In this document: positions 34,421 to 42,698 of the stretch, piece after piece
Layout of the letters: each line of letters opens with the position of its first letter
How positions within the stretch are numbered: position 1 is the stretch's first letter
NCBI GenBank assembly: GCA_039976075.1
Contig: JBDWFY010000010.1
Location: 1-64,000 of the forward strand
Direction: 5' to 3'
Source: JBDWFY01 sp039976075
GTDB lineage: Bacteria; Pseudomonadota; Alphaproteobacteria; Rhizobiales; Stappiaceae
Length of the DNA stretch: 64,000 nt
Notes under the pieces: generated by a model
Seen by the model: the letters and a program-made list of their open reading frames with translations, nothing else
Told to the model about the DNA's origin: nothing
The model's database searches: none
Position numbers and translations under genes: made by a program

Positions 34421-35083
34421 ATGGATGTCACAGACACGATGACTATAGAGAACATCGCTGCACAACTTGCTAGCTCGTTAGGCCACACCGATGAATCCGC
34501 AAATATCGAACTGGCTGAAGCATTGTGTCAAAGCGACGATCAAACCGCCGTTGCTTTTGTCGTGGACATTCTGGAAACTGGCACAAAGACCCTCAGAAAA
34601 GATGCAATCAAAGTTCTTTACGAAGTGGGAGCACGCCGACCCGAATTGATTGTGCCACACACAGATGTCTTTTTTGATGGTATTGACAGCAGAGATAATC
34701 GCATTGTTTGGGGGGCGCTCAAGGCTTTGGCAAAGATTTGCACTGTCTCTCCCGATAGTGTAGCAGATCGGCTGAATTTGGTGCTCAAGGCCGCAGACAA
34801 CGGATCTGTTATCGCAAAAGACCAAGCCGTCGAGATCCTTGTGTCCCTCAAATCTCTGCCAAAATATACTCAAGTCGCAAGCAGCGAACTCTTTTCGAGA
34901 CTTCGCACCGCAGCAATCAATCAACTTCCAAGGTATGCTGAAATCACAGCCGCAAACTTGCTGCCAAGCGAAATGAATGAATTCTTGTCCATATTGGAGA
35001 TGCGTTTGGCTGATCCTATGTCCGAGTCTAGTCGAAGACGATTGCGCAAGGTAGCAATCACGGCAAGTAGCGTCTCTCATTAG
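34421..35083 (+). CDS. HEAT-like helical repeat protein
   Basis: 220-residue all-helical protein. Alternating helix pairs such as ANIELAEALCQSDDQTAVAFVVDIL, LRKDAIKVLYEVGARRPELI and NRIVWGALKALAKICTVSPD follow the HEAT-repeat spacing. It has no signal peptide or membrane segment, so it is cytoplasmic. HEAT proteins act as scaffolds; nothing in the neighbourhood names a partner. The plus frame is preferred over the 200-codon antisense frame, which is rich in Cys, His and Trp and lacks a pattern. Confidence 0.7.
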   Translation: MDVTDTMTIENIAAQLASSLGHTDESANIELAEALCQSDDQTAVAFVVDILETGTKTLRKDAIKVLYEVGARRPELIVPHTDVFFDGIDSRDNRIVWGALKALAKICTVSPDSVADRLNLVLKAADNGSVIAKDQAVEILVSLKSLPKYTQVASSELFSRLRTAAINQLPRYAEITAANLLPSEMNEFLSILEMRLADPMSESSRRRLRKVAITASSVSH

Positions 35084-35198
35084 CCATCATTCATTTCGAG
35101 CGCAGCATCCGGTAGTAATGGGCTCAAGGCGGCAGTTCTCGGCAGAAGTCACCGATGGCGGCAATGCGGGACGATGTCCCCGTTGCGATGTGACCGAC

Positions 35199-36107
35199 CT
35201 ACCGGCTCTTTTTGTCGCTGGTTGCGTCGCACTCCCGCGCTGCTGTTTTCTTCAACCACTCAACGAAACTTCGGACACACAATCGGTAGGGTTCCGGTTT
35301 GTTCGTGATGATATAGTAAGCGTCCCTAAGCAAAACGTGGCCTGGAGCATAAAGCCGCACCAATGTGCCGGCTTGCAGTGCATCCTCCGCCAGGCGGCCT
35401 CTTGCCAAAGCAACGCCAAAGCCTTGTTCAGCCGCTCGAAGAACAAGATCCGAGGAGGTGAACCGTGCGCCTTTGCGGACGTCCAGCTCCCCCGGACCAT
35501 GCACAGCTTTCCAGTTACTCCAGGATGCGTTGGGATCCCGGTCATGCAGCAGCGACCAGGACAAGGCATCCTCCCCGTTCGCCGTTCTCAGATAGTTCGG
35601 GCTTGCTACCGGAAACAGGCAGTCATCCATCAACGGGATCGCCCCTGCTTCGGACGGCCTGCCCCCCATGCGAATGTTGAGATCCGCACCGTGTTCAAGT
35701 GGCGATCTGACCTGCTGATCGACAACCACCGAAACCTCGTAAGGCGGATGTGCAGCGTGGAATTCGTGCAAACGAGGCAGAAGCCACCGCACTGCAAATG
35801 ACGCCGTTGTCGCGACGACCAGCGAGTTGCCCCGATGCGCCTCGCGCACGGACGTGACGGCCAGTTCCAGATCGCGGCAGGCCGCCAGGGCCGCCTTGCC
35901 CAGAGCTTTGCCCTGGGGGGTGAAGGCCAGCTGCCCACGCCGACTGTTTGCTTCAAACAGAGGGGTGTCCAAAAGAGCTTCCAGCTCGCGCAGATGCCGA
36001 CTGATGGCGGAATGGGCGACGCGCAGCTCACGTCCGGCCGGTCGAATACCTCCGGTTTCATAGACAGCAGCCAACGCCCGCAAGTGTGAAAGTGGTAAAT
36101 CGTGCAT
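35199..36107 (-). CDS. LysR family regulator (GcvA-like)
   Basis: 302-residue LysR protein with the helix-turn-helix start LSHLRALAAVYETGGIRPAGRELRVAHSAISRHL in pieces (about residues 5-40) and a GcvA-type effector domain (SFAVRWLLPRLHEFHAAHP, LNIRMGG, ASPNYL). It is divergent from the glutathionyl-hydroquinone reductase gene with an interrupted palindrome between them, so it probably controls the reductase/LysE unit. Confidence 0.9.
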   Translation of the reverse strand: MHDLPLSHLRALAAVYETGGIRPAGRELRVAHSAISRHLRELEALLDTPLFEANSRRGQLAFTPQGKALGKAALAACRDLELAVTSVREAHRGNSLVVATTASFAVRWLLPRLHEFHAAHPPYEVSVVVDQQVRSPLEHGADLNIRMGGRPSEAGAIPLMDDCLFPVASPNYLRTANGEDALSWSLLHDRDPNASWSNWKAVHGPGELDVRKGARFTSSDLVLRAAEQGFGVALARGRLAEDALQAGTLVRLYAPGHVLLRDAYYIITNKPEPYRLCVRSFVEWLKKTAARECDATSDKKSR

Positions 36108-36112
36108 GGTAC

Positions 36113-36130
36113 CAATATTAGACCATATTG
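36113..36130. promoter_or_regulatory. LysR-type operator
   Basis: CAATAT-TAGACC-ATATTG is a perfect 6-bp inverted repeat with a 6-nt centre, containing the T-N11-A core of LysR sites. It starts 6 bp from the LysR start codon and lies 70 bp before the reductase gene. Confidence 0.65.
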
Positions 36131-36199
36131 ATCTTATTTGAGAACATATATTTTGGTCGCACCCCGTTATTCTTGCATCACACGGATACGGAGACTGAC

Positions 36200-37219
36200 A
36201 TGGGTATGCTCATTGGCGGAAAATGGACGGACGAAGATCAGATCATTGTCGACGGCGCCTATCAGCGTGCTCAAAGCACCATTCTGGCTGAAAATCCAGA
36301 GGCCCTGACTGCGGCGATTTCAGCCGAACCAAATCGGTTCATGCTGATCGCTTCAAGAAGCTGTCCGTGGTCGCACCGGGTTGTTTTGCTCTGTGCCCTG
36401 AAACAGCTTGGCATTCCCATACATTTTGCTTTCGGTAAGCGACTGCAAGGCTATGCGCTGAATGGTGGCCGGTCGTGGCAGCTTGCCGGAACTGACAAGG
36501 CCTTTCGCCATCTTCACCAAGTCTACTCCCTTCATGATCCATCCCACACTGGCAGGGTGACTGTGCCGGTCCTTTGGGACAGCGCTGAAAGCAGGATTAT
36601 TTCAAATGAGTCGGCCGACTTGTTGGCATTGCTGGACCAGGGGTATACCGGCAATAGTCTGGATTTCCTGCTTCGACCACCAGACCTGCTGGGAGAAATC
36701 GAGCGGGCCAACGAGACTATCTATCGCGGCTTGAACAACGCGGTCTATCGTGCCGGCTTTGCAACCGGACAAAACGCCTATGATGCGGCCGTGAAAGATG
36801 TGTTTGATACACTGGACAGTCTTGAACAGCATCTCGCCACGTCGCGTTATTACTTTGGGACGGTGGTTACGGAAACCGACCTGCGACTTTTCCCGACGCT
36901 GGTTCGGTTCGACGCCATCTACGCCATTTTGTTCAAATGCTCCCTGCGACGGCTGACCGACTATCCAAACCTCTGGGCCTATGCCCGCGACCTGTTTGCA
37001 CTGAAGAGCGTGGGTGAGACGGTTGATCTCGGGCTGATCCGCCAGGCCAGCTATCTCGCCGACAGCCGCGACCCGCATCCGATCATCGCAATTGCGCCTG
37101 ACACCAATTGGCGGGAACAGCACCGGCGATCAGACCTTGGACCGACAGAGTTGACACTGCGTTCCGGTGAGACGGTTGCCGTCGACCCGGTCACACTTGA
37201 ATTGCAGTCGAATGATTGA
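36200..37219 (+). CDS. Glutathionyl-hydroquinone reductase (Xi-class glutathione transferase)
   Basis: 339-residue GST-fold enzyme with the active-site motif SRSCPWSHRV (Cys55), characteristic of the YqjG/ECM4 family that reduces glutathionyl-hydroquinones to hydroquinones. Further family marks are VPVLWDSAESRIISNESADL and ETDLRLFPTLVRFDAIY. ATG 36200 (MGMLIGGKW) follows GGAGA; the frame is open upstream to 36128 but lacks a ribosome site. Its stop overlaps the LysE gene by 8 bp. The C-terminal 30 residues extend a little beyond the fold. Confidence 0.92.
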   Translation: MGMLIGGKWTDEDQIIVDGAYQRAQSTILAENPEALTAAISAEPNRFMLIASRSCPWSHRVVLLCALKQLGIPIHFAFGKRLQGYALNGGRSWQLAGTDKAFRHLHQVYSLHDPSHTGRVTVPVLWDSAESRIISNESADLLALLDQGYTGNSLDFLLRPPDLLGEIERANETIYRGLNNAVYRAGFATGQNAYDAAVKDVFDTLDSLEQHLATSRYYFGTVVTETDLRLFPTLVRFDAIYAILFKCSLRRLTDYPNLWAYARDLFALKSVGETVDLGLIRQASYLADSRDPHPIIAIAPDTNWREQHRRSDLGPTELTLRSGETVAVDPVTLELQSND

Positions 37220-37817
37220 ACTCGCCCCTGCGGTCGGCCTGCTTGTCGTTGCCGCAATCACACCGGGCCCCAATAATGTTTTTGTCATGACCGCTGCGAT
37301 GCAAGGCGGTATCGCTCAAGCCTTCAAAACCATAATCGCAATCATTTCCGGGTCCCTCGTTCTGTTCGTGGCGGCCTATGTCGGATTGGACACAATCGAT
37401 CAGCGAGTGCCGTATTTTCGTGCTGCTATCGGACTTTTGGGCTCTCTCTATCTGGGTTGGCTGGGTATATCGCTGATGCGCTCGGTCACTCACAATTCCC
37501 GCGCCGACGGCAAGACAGTGCAGAGATCCAGTCTGGGACTGGCCCTGTTTCAGCTGCTCAATCCAAAGGGCTGGGTGCTGGTGAGCGTGTTTCTGGCGGC
37601 CGGTGGTCAGATTCAAGTCCTCACGCTCGTCTTGATCTTCAGCGCTGTGATATCGGGATGCCTTTTCACCTGGGCATTGGCCGGGTTTGCCCTCTCCAAT
37701 CTGTACGCGACCTCGCGCGGCCGCCGCTGGATCGACTGGACAATGGGGCTCGCTCTTCTCCTGTTCTCCACACTACTGGCGCTACAGAGCCTGCAAATGG
37801 GAAACTCCACCACGTGA
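37212..37817 (+). CDS. LysE/RhtB family exporter
   Basis: 201-residue inner-membrane exporter with six predicted helices. The N-terminal ITPGPNNVFVMTAAMQGGIAQA and the middle FQLLNPKGWV are the family signatures (amino acid or small-molecule efflux). It is translationally coupled to the reductase gene by an 8-bp overlap. The substrate is unknown; coupling with a hydroquinone-detoxifying enzyme hints at export of a related metabolite. Confidence 0.9.
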   Translation: MIELAPAVGLLVVAAITPGPNNVFVMTAAMQGGIAQAFKTIIAIISGSLVLFVAAYVGLDTIDQRVPYFRAAIGLLGSLYLGWLGISLMRSVTHNSRADGKTVQRSSLGLALFQLLNPKGWVLVSVFLAAGGQIQVLTLVLIFSAVISGCLFTWALAGFALSNLYATSRGRRWIDWTMGLALLLFSTLLALQSLQMGNSTT

Positions 37818-37860
37818 TTTTGCAACTCTGATCAGGCAGGCCGTCGGGAGCGGTTGAAAT

Positions 37861-38559
37861 TCACAGCGAGCGACCCTGGCCAGCGAGAGCTGCCATATCC
37901 TGTTCCGCATGATACTCCTGCCATGACTGCTTCAGGATCAGTTGCGCCGAACGCAAGAACAGGCCCGCCATGATCGCGGCCACCAGCAGGTCGGGCCATC
38001 CCGAGGCGGTCAGCCAGACTGCCACACTGGCGACCATCACAGCAACATTGCCGATGGCATCGTTGCGCGAACAGAGCCAGACGGACCGGACGTTGGCGTC
38101 CCCGTCCTTGTAGCGCACGAGCAATAAAACGCTGAGAAGGTTGGCAGCTAACGCCAGCACACCAATAGCACCCATGACTTCGGCCTTGGGCAGGCCAACG
38201 GCGAACACCTGATAGAGAGTAGAGCCGAGAACCCAAAGGCCCATGACCAGCAGACTGCCACCCTTCAACATCGCCGCAATCGAGCGGGTTTTCAAACTCA
38301 TGCCGATGACCGCAAGGCTCATGCCGTAGGTGAGTGCATCGCCAAGAAAGTCAAGCGCATCGGCCTGCAACGCCTGCGACCCCGCAAGACGGCCTGCCGC
38401 CATTTCGACGAAGAACATCGCGGCATTGATGCTGATCACAAGCCACAACATGGTTTTATAGCGGCGGTCCAGACCATCAAAGACCGGATTGCCGGAACAG
38501 CCGCAGGCAGTCTTTTTTTCTTCCCCGCTCAGCGCGCTCGATTGCGTGTCTGCCATCAA
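37861..38559 (-). CDS. Cation diffusion facilitator-type metal efflux protein (short form)
   Basis: 232-residue membrane protein with six predicted helices and the CDF metal-site pattern: ALQADALDFLGDAL in helix 2 and CSRNDAIGNVAVM in helix 5. The N-terminus has a Cys cluster (ACGCSG) that could deliver metal. It lacks the cytoplasmic C-terminal domain of longer CDFs. A MerR-type regulator is divergent, with a MerR-style promoter between. Zinc, cadmium or cobalt efflux is likely; the metal cannot be fixed by eye. It starts MM, so the second ATG at 38556 is equally possible. Confidence 0.88.
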   Translation of the reverse strand: MMADTQSSALSGEEKKTACGCSGNPVFDGLDRRYKTMLWLVISINAAMFFVEMAAGRLAGSQALQADALDFLGDALTYGMSLAVIGMSLKTRSIAAMLKGGSLLVMGLWVLGSTLYQVFAVGLPKAEVMGAIGVLALAANLLSVLLLVRYKDGDANVRSVWLCSRNDAIGNVAVMVASVAVWLTASGWPDLLVAAIMAGLFLRSAQLILKQSWQEYHAEQDMAALAGQGRSL

Positions 38560-38589
38560 ATCAGTGTCCTTGCCGTATCGAATAGCGAC

Positions 38590-38620
38590 ACTATAATCCC
38601 TCTAGTGACTATAGGTTCAA
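38590..38620 (-). promoter_or_regulatory. MerR-type promoter with 19-bp spacer for the CDF gene
   Basis: On the minus strand TTGAAC (38615-38620) and TATAGT (38590-38595) are separated by exactly 19 bp. The spacer carries the near-perfect dyad CCTATAGT-C-ACTAGAGG (38599-38615, one mismatch). This over-long spacer with a central dyad is the hallmark of promoters untwisted by metal-bound MerR proteins. Confidence 0.85.
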
Positions 38621-38632
38621 GAGGAAAAGTTC

Positions 38633-39046
38633 ATGATCTCCATTGGGGAACTGTCTCGGCGAACGGGCGTGAAAATTCCAACCATTCGGTACTATGAACA
38701 AGTGGGGTTAATCGATGCACCGGAGCGTTCGGAGGGCAATCAACGACGCTATTCACAGGAAGGCCTCGACCGACTTTCCTTCATTCGCCATGCCAGGGAA
38801 CTTGGCATGTCCCTTGAGGACATTAGAGAACTGACGGCACTGAACCAGTCGCCAGCGGATGCCTGCGAGCAGGCCCACATCATCACCAACCGCCATCTGG
38901 CATTTGTACAGGCACGCATTAAAAAACTGAAGAAACTGGAGCGCGAACTCCAACGCTTCGCCTCCGTTTCAGATGCCTGCCATGTGGGAGAATGCCATGT
39001 GATTCAATCCCTTTCGGACCATGCGCTGTGTGAAGGCGAGCACTGA
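38633..39046 (+). CDS. MerR family metal-responsive regulator (ZntR/CadR-like)
   Basis: 137-residue MerR protein: winged helix ISIGELSRRTGVKIPTIRYYEQVGL, DNA-contact wing NQRRYSQEGLDRLSFI, a long dimerisation helix, and a C-terminal metal loop CHVGECH with a further Cys near the end (ALCEG), plus a Cys at the start of the helix (ADACEQ). The cysteine/histidine set resembles ZntR and CadR. It activates the divergent CDF gene through the 19-bp spacer promoter. Confidence 0.92.
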   Translation: MISIGELSRRTGVKIPTIRYYEQVGLIDAPERSEGNQRRYSQEGLDRLSFIRHARELGMSLEDIRELTALNQSPADACEQAHIITNRHLAFVQARIKKLKKLERELQRFASVSDACHVGECHVIQSLSDHALCEGEH

Positions 39047-39153
39047 TAGGGCGAAGCTGAGCGTGTAAGCATCGGAAGCTGATCGACTGTACGAAGGTCG
39101 TTCAGGCTGGCCCGACCGATTGCCGGAAGGGTGTTCAATCCTATGGAGATACA

Positions 39154-39474
39154 TTGGTCAGATTTTTCCTATCCGCAGGTGTACTATGCCTCCTGGCTGT
39201 ATCGACTGTAACTTTCCTCGAACTGCAGCATATGGGGTTTCCTGCTGGTCACCTCACCGAACTCGAGCGCGCACAACGTCCGCAATATTATGCTTTTCTG
39301 ATTGCAAATGCGGTCTTCGGCCTGATCATGCTTGCTCGCCTGTTTATCCCCGGCGGAAAAACAAGTGGCCGAGCTCTGATATTTGCCTCTGCCGGTTACG
39401 GGGGCGCTCTCGCCGCAATGATAGCGCTGAACATCTGGTTTCAGCTGACGCTGAACCACGGCACCGGCGGTTAA
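39154..39474 (+). CDS. Small membrane protein of unknown function
   Basis: 106-residue protein with three hydrophobic segments, about 3-20, 47-65 and 74-96. It starts with TTG at 39154, which has GGAG seven bases upstream. No family recognised. It converges on the secreted protein at 39497. Confidence 0.6.
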   Translation: MVRFFLSAGVLCLLAVSTVTFLELQHMGFPAGHLTELERAQRPQYYAFLIANAVFGLIMLARLFIPGGKTSGRALIFASAGYGGALAAMIALNIWFQLTLNHGTGG

Positions 39475-39496
39475 GCCGGACAGCCTGCCGCTTCAT

Positions 39497-39940
39497 CTAT
39501 TGCTCAACGATATTCAGGACTGACAATGTCTTTCCGTTGCCGTTGGTCCTCACGTCGGCCGTCCCGGCAATGCCTTCGGGTGCATAATTGAAACGGAGCT
39601 GAAGGGCATTATAGGCGGGGAGAACGATTTCAATCCGCAATGCGGTGTCTTCCCTGTAGCTCGCCGGTGCATCCTTCAGCTGATGAACGACGCCATTATG
39701 ATCGAGGGTGTAGAAATCCTGTGCTTCGTTCTCCGATACAACGACAATCAGCGAAGTCTCGTCCGAGAATTCCTCCGGGCGCAGATACATTTTCAACTCC
39801 GGTGCCTGCAGCAGCAGCGTCACTTCCGGCAAGTAGTTCTTCTCGCCAGCCAACGCACCATGCGCACTGGACAGGAGAACCAATCCGCTGATCACCAGGC
39901 AGATCAAGGCTTTCAACCTGTGAAGGTGGTTTTTCATCAT
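39497..39940 (-). CDS. Exported protein of unknown function
   Basis: 147-residue protein with a signal peptide (about 1-31, ALA-GE). The mature part is strand-rich (TLLLQAPELKMYLRPEEF, TSLIVVVSENEAQDFY, RIEIVLPAYNALQLRFNY), with no cysteine, suggesting a small periplasmic beta-sandwich. No family recognised. The first codons are MMK; the second ATG is equally likely. Confidence 0.65.
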   Translation of the reverse strand: MMKNHLHRLKALICLVISGLVLLSSAHGALAGEKNYLPEVTLLLQAPELKMYLRPEEFSDETSLIVVVSENEAQDFYTLDHNGVVHQLKDAPASYREDTALRIEIVLPAYNALQLRFNYAPEGIAGTADVRTNGNGKTLSVLNIVEQ

Positions 39941-40093
39941 GGCGGCAGACCCTCATCTTTTGAGCAGCGCATACAACAATATGACTATAGCATTGTGCTC
40001 ACAACGGGTGCGCCCTATCGTTGCCGACCACAACCGGTATTGACGGCAACAATCCTTGAGAGAAACCTAAAATTCCAGCCCAGACTGTGTCTT

Positions 40094-40600
40094 ATGAAGC
40101 TGACCTTCACCTATAAATTCGAAGATTACCTTGCGATCAATGAGGCGCGGGACAAGGGCCGAAAATTCGCACAAACCCGCAAGGCAATTCTGTTCATCGC
40201 CTATGGCCTGATATCAGCCGTTTCCGTTTTCTGGATTTATCAGATTGTCGTGCAGGGCCGAAATGTCGATGGCTGGATGTTTCCCTATTGGGCCTTCCTG
40301 GTGCTGGTGCCACTAATCGCGTTCATCATCAGGCCAAGAGTGTTGCGGCGGCACTACAATCAGTTACTCATCGACGGCAAACCGATCGGTGTTCTGTTCA
40401 CCGATGAGGGTGTGGAAACAGATTTTGACGGCGTCAGAACCCAGACCGCCTGGCGTCGCATTATCAAGGCCGTTGAAGGCCCTGAGCACTTTCTGCTGTG
40501 GGTCAACAATGCCAACGCCTACAGCATTCCAAAACGGGCATTTACCGACACAGATCAAATGCAGCACCTGCGCGAGCTGATACAGCAGAATGTTAGTTGA
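40094..40600 (+). CDS. YcxB-like membrane protein
   Basis: 168-residue protein with two membrane helices (about 33-54 and 65-82) and a C-terminal cytoplasmic domain (GVLFTDEGVETDFDGVRTQTAWRRIIKAVE, ending AYSIPKRAFTD) that has the YcxB-like pattern of a short beta domain with an Ile-Pro-Lys-Arg turn. ATG 40094 is chosen; the frame is open far upstream over the antisense of the previous gene but carries no sensible N-terminus. Function unknown. Confidence 0.75.
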   Translation: MKLTFTYKFEDYLAINEARDKGRKFAQTRKAILFIAYGLISAVSVFWIYQIVVQGRNVDGWMFPYWAFLVLVPLIAFIIRPRVLRRHYNQLLIDGKPIGVLFTDEGVETDFDGVRTQTAWRRIIKAVEGPEHFLLWVNNANAYSIPKRAFTDTDQMQHLRELIQQNVS

Positions 40601-40692
40601 AATGCGTTTGGATATATCAGGCTCTTCCCGGAGCCGACTTTGCACGGCAAGTGGTTTCCGCTGTGCATGAAATACGGACCCACTGACGACCC

Positions 40693-40926
40693 ATGAAAAT
40701 TTTCCTGATCGTTATCGCCCTGATCCTGCTAACAGCCCCTGTGATCTTCTGGACGTTTCTTTCGGCAATGGGCTGTGCCTATACCGTCAATGTTGCAAGT
40801 TGCGGTGTCTCGATCAGAGATTTCTGGGACCCCGAGTTCCTGGCTATCGCGTTCATCCCCTGGGGAATTGCATTACTCTGTTTGTTCGGCGTTTACAGAA
40901 AGCGGACCAAGACGCCCAATTCGTAG
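40693..40926 (+). CDS. Small membrane protein of unknown function
   Basis: 77-residue protein with two hydrophobic segments (about 2-24 and 50-68) and a basic C-terminus (YRKRTKTPNS). Two cysteines flank the loop (GCAY, SCGV). No family recognised. It follows the YcxB-like gene by 92 bp. Confidence 0.55.
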   Translation: MKIFLIVIALILLTAPVIFWTFLSAMGCAYTVNVASCGVSIRDFWDPEFLAIAFIPWGIALLCLFGVYRKRTKTPNS

Positions 40927-41002
40927 GATCCGACAGCAATCGCAAGCAGCAATCTCGGTCGGCAAGCACTGCCGCTTCCCTTCCCGTCCTGTCACACCAG
41001 AT

Positions 41003-41257
41003 CTATTTTTCAATCATCAGATGACTGTCAGCAGAGGTGAGGTCCAGTTTATGGGCCGTGCGCATGGCGTCGATGAATGTCAGCGTTTCGGGCCCGAACG
41101 GCGCTCTTCCCTCAAAATTATGCAGGGCCATGCCCTCCAGCAGATCGCCCAGGCTGATGTCCTGCTGTGAGGCAACCGCTTTCAGCACTTTCAGGATTCT
41201 CTTCTCCAGTCGGACACCTGTCTGCACGCGCTCAATAGTGCGTTTTGATTTTTCCAC
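41003..41257 (-). CDS. Small ribbon-helix-helix-like DNA-binding protein
   Basis: 84-residue protein. RVQTGVRLEKRILKVLKAVASQQDISLGDLLEGMALHNF (seen in pieces, about residues 10-48) fits a beta strand followed by two helices, the ribbon-helix-helix layout. It is divergent from an EamA exporter, and the palindrome CTTGGTACCAAG lies between them, so a role as repressor of itself and the exporter is inferred. Confidence 0.65.
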   Translation of the reverse strand: MEKSKRTIERVQTGVRLEKRILKVLKAVASQQDISLGDLLEGMALHNFEGRAPFGPETLTFIDAMRTAHKLDLTSADSHLMIEK

Positions 41258-41297
41258 GTCTGTCCCCTTGCCAATCAGTATTTCTTACATTATGTAC

Positions 41298-41309
41298 CTT
41301 GGTACCAAG
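41298..41309. promoter_or_regulatory. Operator-like palindrome between RHH-like and EamA genes
   Basis: CTTGGTACCAAG is a perfect 12-bp palindrome embedded in a row of TACC repeats (GTACC, GTACC, TTACC at 8-9 bp intervals). Such tandem half-sites are typical of cooperative ribbon-helix-helix binding. Confidence 0.55.
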
Positions 41310-41341
41310 TTACCAATAATTGTAATGCAGAAGCCAATACC

Positions 41342-42208
41342 ATGTCAAACAATCTTCAGGGTATTCTCTGGGCACTTGTTGCCACCGCTTTGTTCGCCAC
41401 CGCGTTGGCTATGGTGAAGATCGCTGTTGTGGATTTCCATGTCCTGCAAATCCTGTTCATCCGTCAGGTGGTCGTTCTGGCATCGGCACTGCCCGCCCTT
41501 TGCAGCACTTTCCCTCAAAGCCTGAAAACCGAACGCCCCGTTATCCATGCAGTACGCCTGACCGGAGCGTTTGTCGCTCTGTCGACCGGAATCTGGGCGG
41601 TCGCGCTGCTGCCACTGACTACAGCAATCACCTTGGCTTTTTCCCAGGTTTTCTTCGTGGCGCTGCTTGCATCCAGATTTCTTGACGAGAGAGTGGACCT
41701 GCCTCGCATCATCGCGGTCATTGTCGGATTTATCGGCGTGATTGTCGTCATCCAACCCGGGCCCGATGGCTTTCTGAATGTGGCGGCCTTCATACCGGTC
41801 GCCGGAGCCCTCGGGGCAGCAACTGCCGTGATTTGTGTCCGGACGCTGTCGCAAACCGAAAGCACGGCCACGCTGCTGGGCTATCAGGCCGTTGTCATCG
41901 GCTTACTGTCGGGTATCCCGTTACTCTGGGTCTGGACAACGCCGACAGTGCCGGAGTTCGCATTTCTTTTTGGTATCGGGATTTTGTCTGCAATAGCCCA
42001 GTGGTTCGGCGTCAAGGCACTGCGTCTGGGTGAAGCAAGCGTTGTCGGCAACATGGAATATTCCAAGCTGATTTACGCCGTCCTGATTGGCTACCTAGTT
42101 TTTGCCGAAATTCCTGATCTGCCGACGATTGCAGGCGCTCTGATCATCATCTCCGCAGCATTGACCCTGCTTCACCGCGAAACGCTCAACCGGCACAGCG
42201 CGGCGTGA
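41342..42208 (+). CDS. EamA/DMT family transporter
   Basis: 288-residue membrane protein with ten predicted helices arranged as two EamA repeats (first about 1-135, second about 148-285). Marks include AVALLPLTTAITLAFSQVFFVALLA and GEASVVGNMEYSKLIYAVLIGYLVFAEIPD. These proteins export metabolites or amino acids; the substrate is unknown. The control region upstream is shared with the RHH-like gene. Confidence 0.9.
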   Translation: MSNNLQGILWALVATALFATALAMVKIAVVDFHVLQILFIRQVVVLASALPALCSTFPQSLKTERPVIHAVRLTGAFVALSTGIWAVALLPLTTAITLAFSQVFFVALLASRFLDERVDLPRIIAVIVGFIGVIVVIQPGPDGFLNVAAFIPVAGALGAATAVICVRTLSQTESTATLLGYQAVVIGLLSGIPLLWVWTTPTVPEFAFLFGIGILSAIAQWFGVKALRLGEASVVGNMEYSKLIYAVLIGYLVFAEIPDLPTIAGALIIISAALTLLHRETLNRHSAA

Positions 42209-42254
42209 TTTCGGTTCCAAACATCTACAACCAAACACAACAAAGGAAACGACA

Positions 42255-42632
42255 ATGAACATCCCGTCAAATGAAGAAAAGAAACTCCTCATCATGGTCA
42301 CCAAAGGCATCGATCATGAACTGTCATCCGTTGCATTCACCATCGCCAATGGCGGCATCACCGCCGGGCAGAAAGTGTCGGTCTTCCTGACAAGTAGCGG
42401 CATCGACCTCGTGCGCAAACGCGGTGCGGACATGACAAAAGTCGATCCTCTGGACTCCCTATCCGACCTGATGGCCGATTTCCTCAAACGGGACGGCAAG
42501 ATCTGGGCCTGTGCGCCCTGTGTCAAGGCGCGCGGCTATGAGCAGGATGACCTGATCGACGGCGTGGTCATTACCGGTGCCAGCCTTCTCCACCGGCAGA
42601 TTATAGACGGTGCGGCAACGCTCAGTTTTTAG
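42255..42632 (+). CDS. DsrE/DsrF-like family protein
   Basis: 125-residue cytoplasmic protein. KKLLIMVTKGIDHELSSVAFTIANGG and KVSVFLTSSGIDLVRK are the DsrE beta-alpha pattern, and IWACAPCVKARGY carries two cysteines, the usual site of persulfide transfer in this fold. It starts after AAAGGAAA. It probably handles sulfane sulfur, though it is 18 kb from the SQR operon. It follows the EamA gene by 46 bp and may be co-transcribed with it. Confidence 0.82.
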   Translation: MNIPSNEEKKLLIMVTKGIDHELSSVAFTIANGGITAGQKVSVFLTSSGIDLVRKRGADMTKVDPLDSLSDLMADFLKRDGKIWACAPCVKARGYEQDDLIDGVVITGASLLHRQIIDGAATLSF

Positions 42633-42698
42633 CCGCCTCCCTTTTTCCAAAGCAATCGGGACCCATTCCTTGAATGGTCCTGACAAAGGAACAGGACC

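Noticed and set aside
33943..34488. 181-codon minus-strand frame across 33943-34488
   Set aside because: Overlaps the small secreted protein and the HEAT-like gene; composition irregular and no start signal.
34478..35080. 200-codon minus-strand frame
   Set aside because: Opposite the HEAT-like gene; Cys/His/Trp-rich with no repeat pattern, whereas the plus frame has regular helices.
35118..35801. 227-codon plus-strand frame
   Set aside because: Opposite the LysR gene at 35199-36107, which has clear HTH and effector-domain patterns.
39683..40093. N-terminal extension of the YcxB-like frame
   Set aside because: It is antisense to the exported protein at 39497-39940 and lacks a ribosome site; ATG 40094 gives the family-like start.
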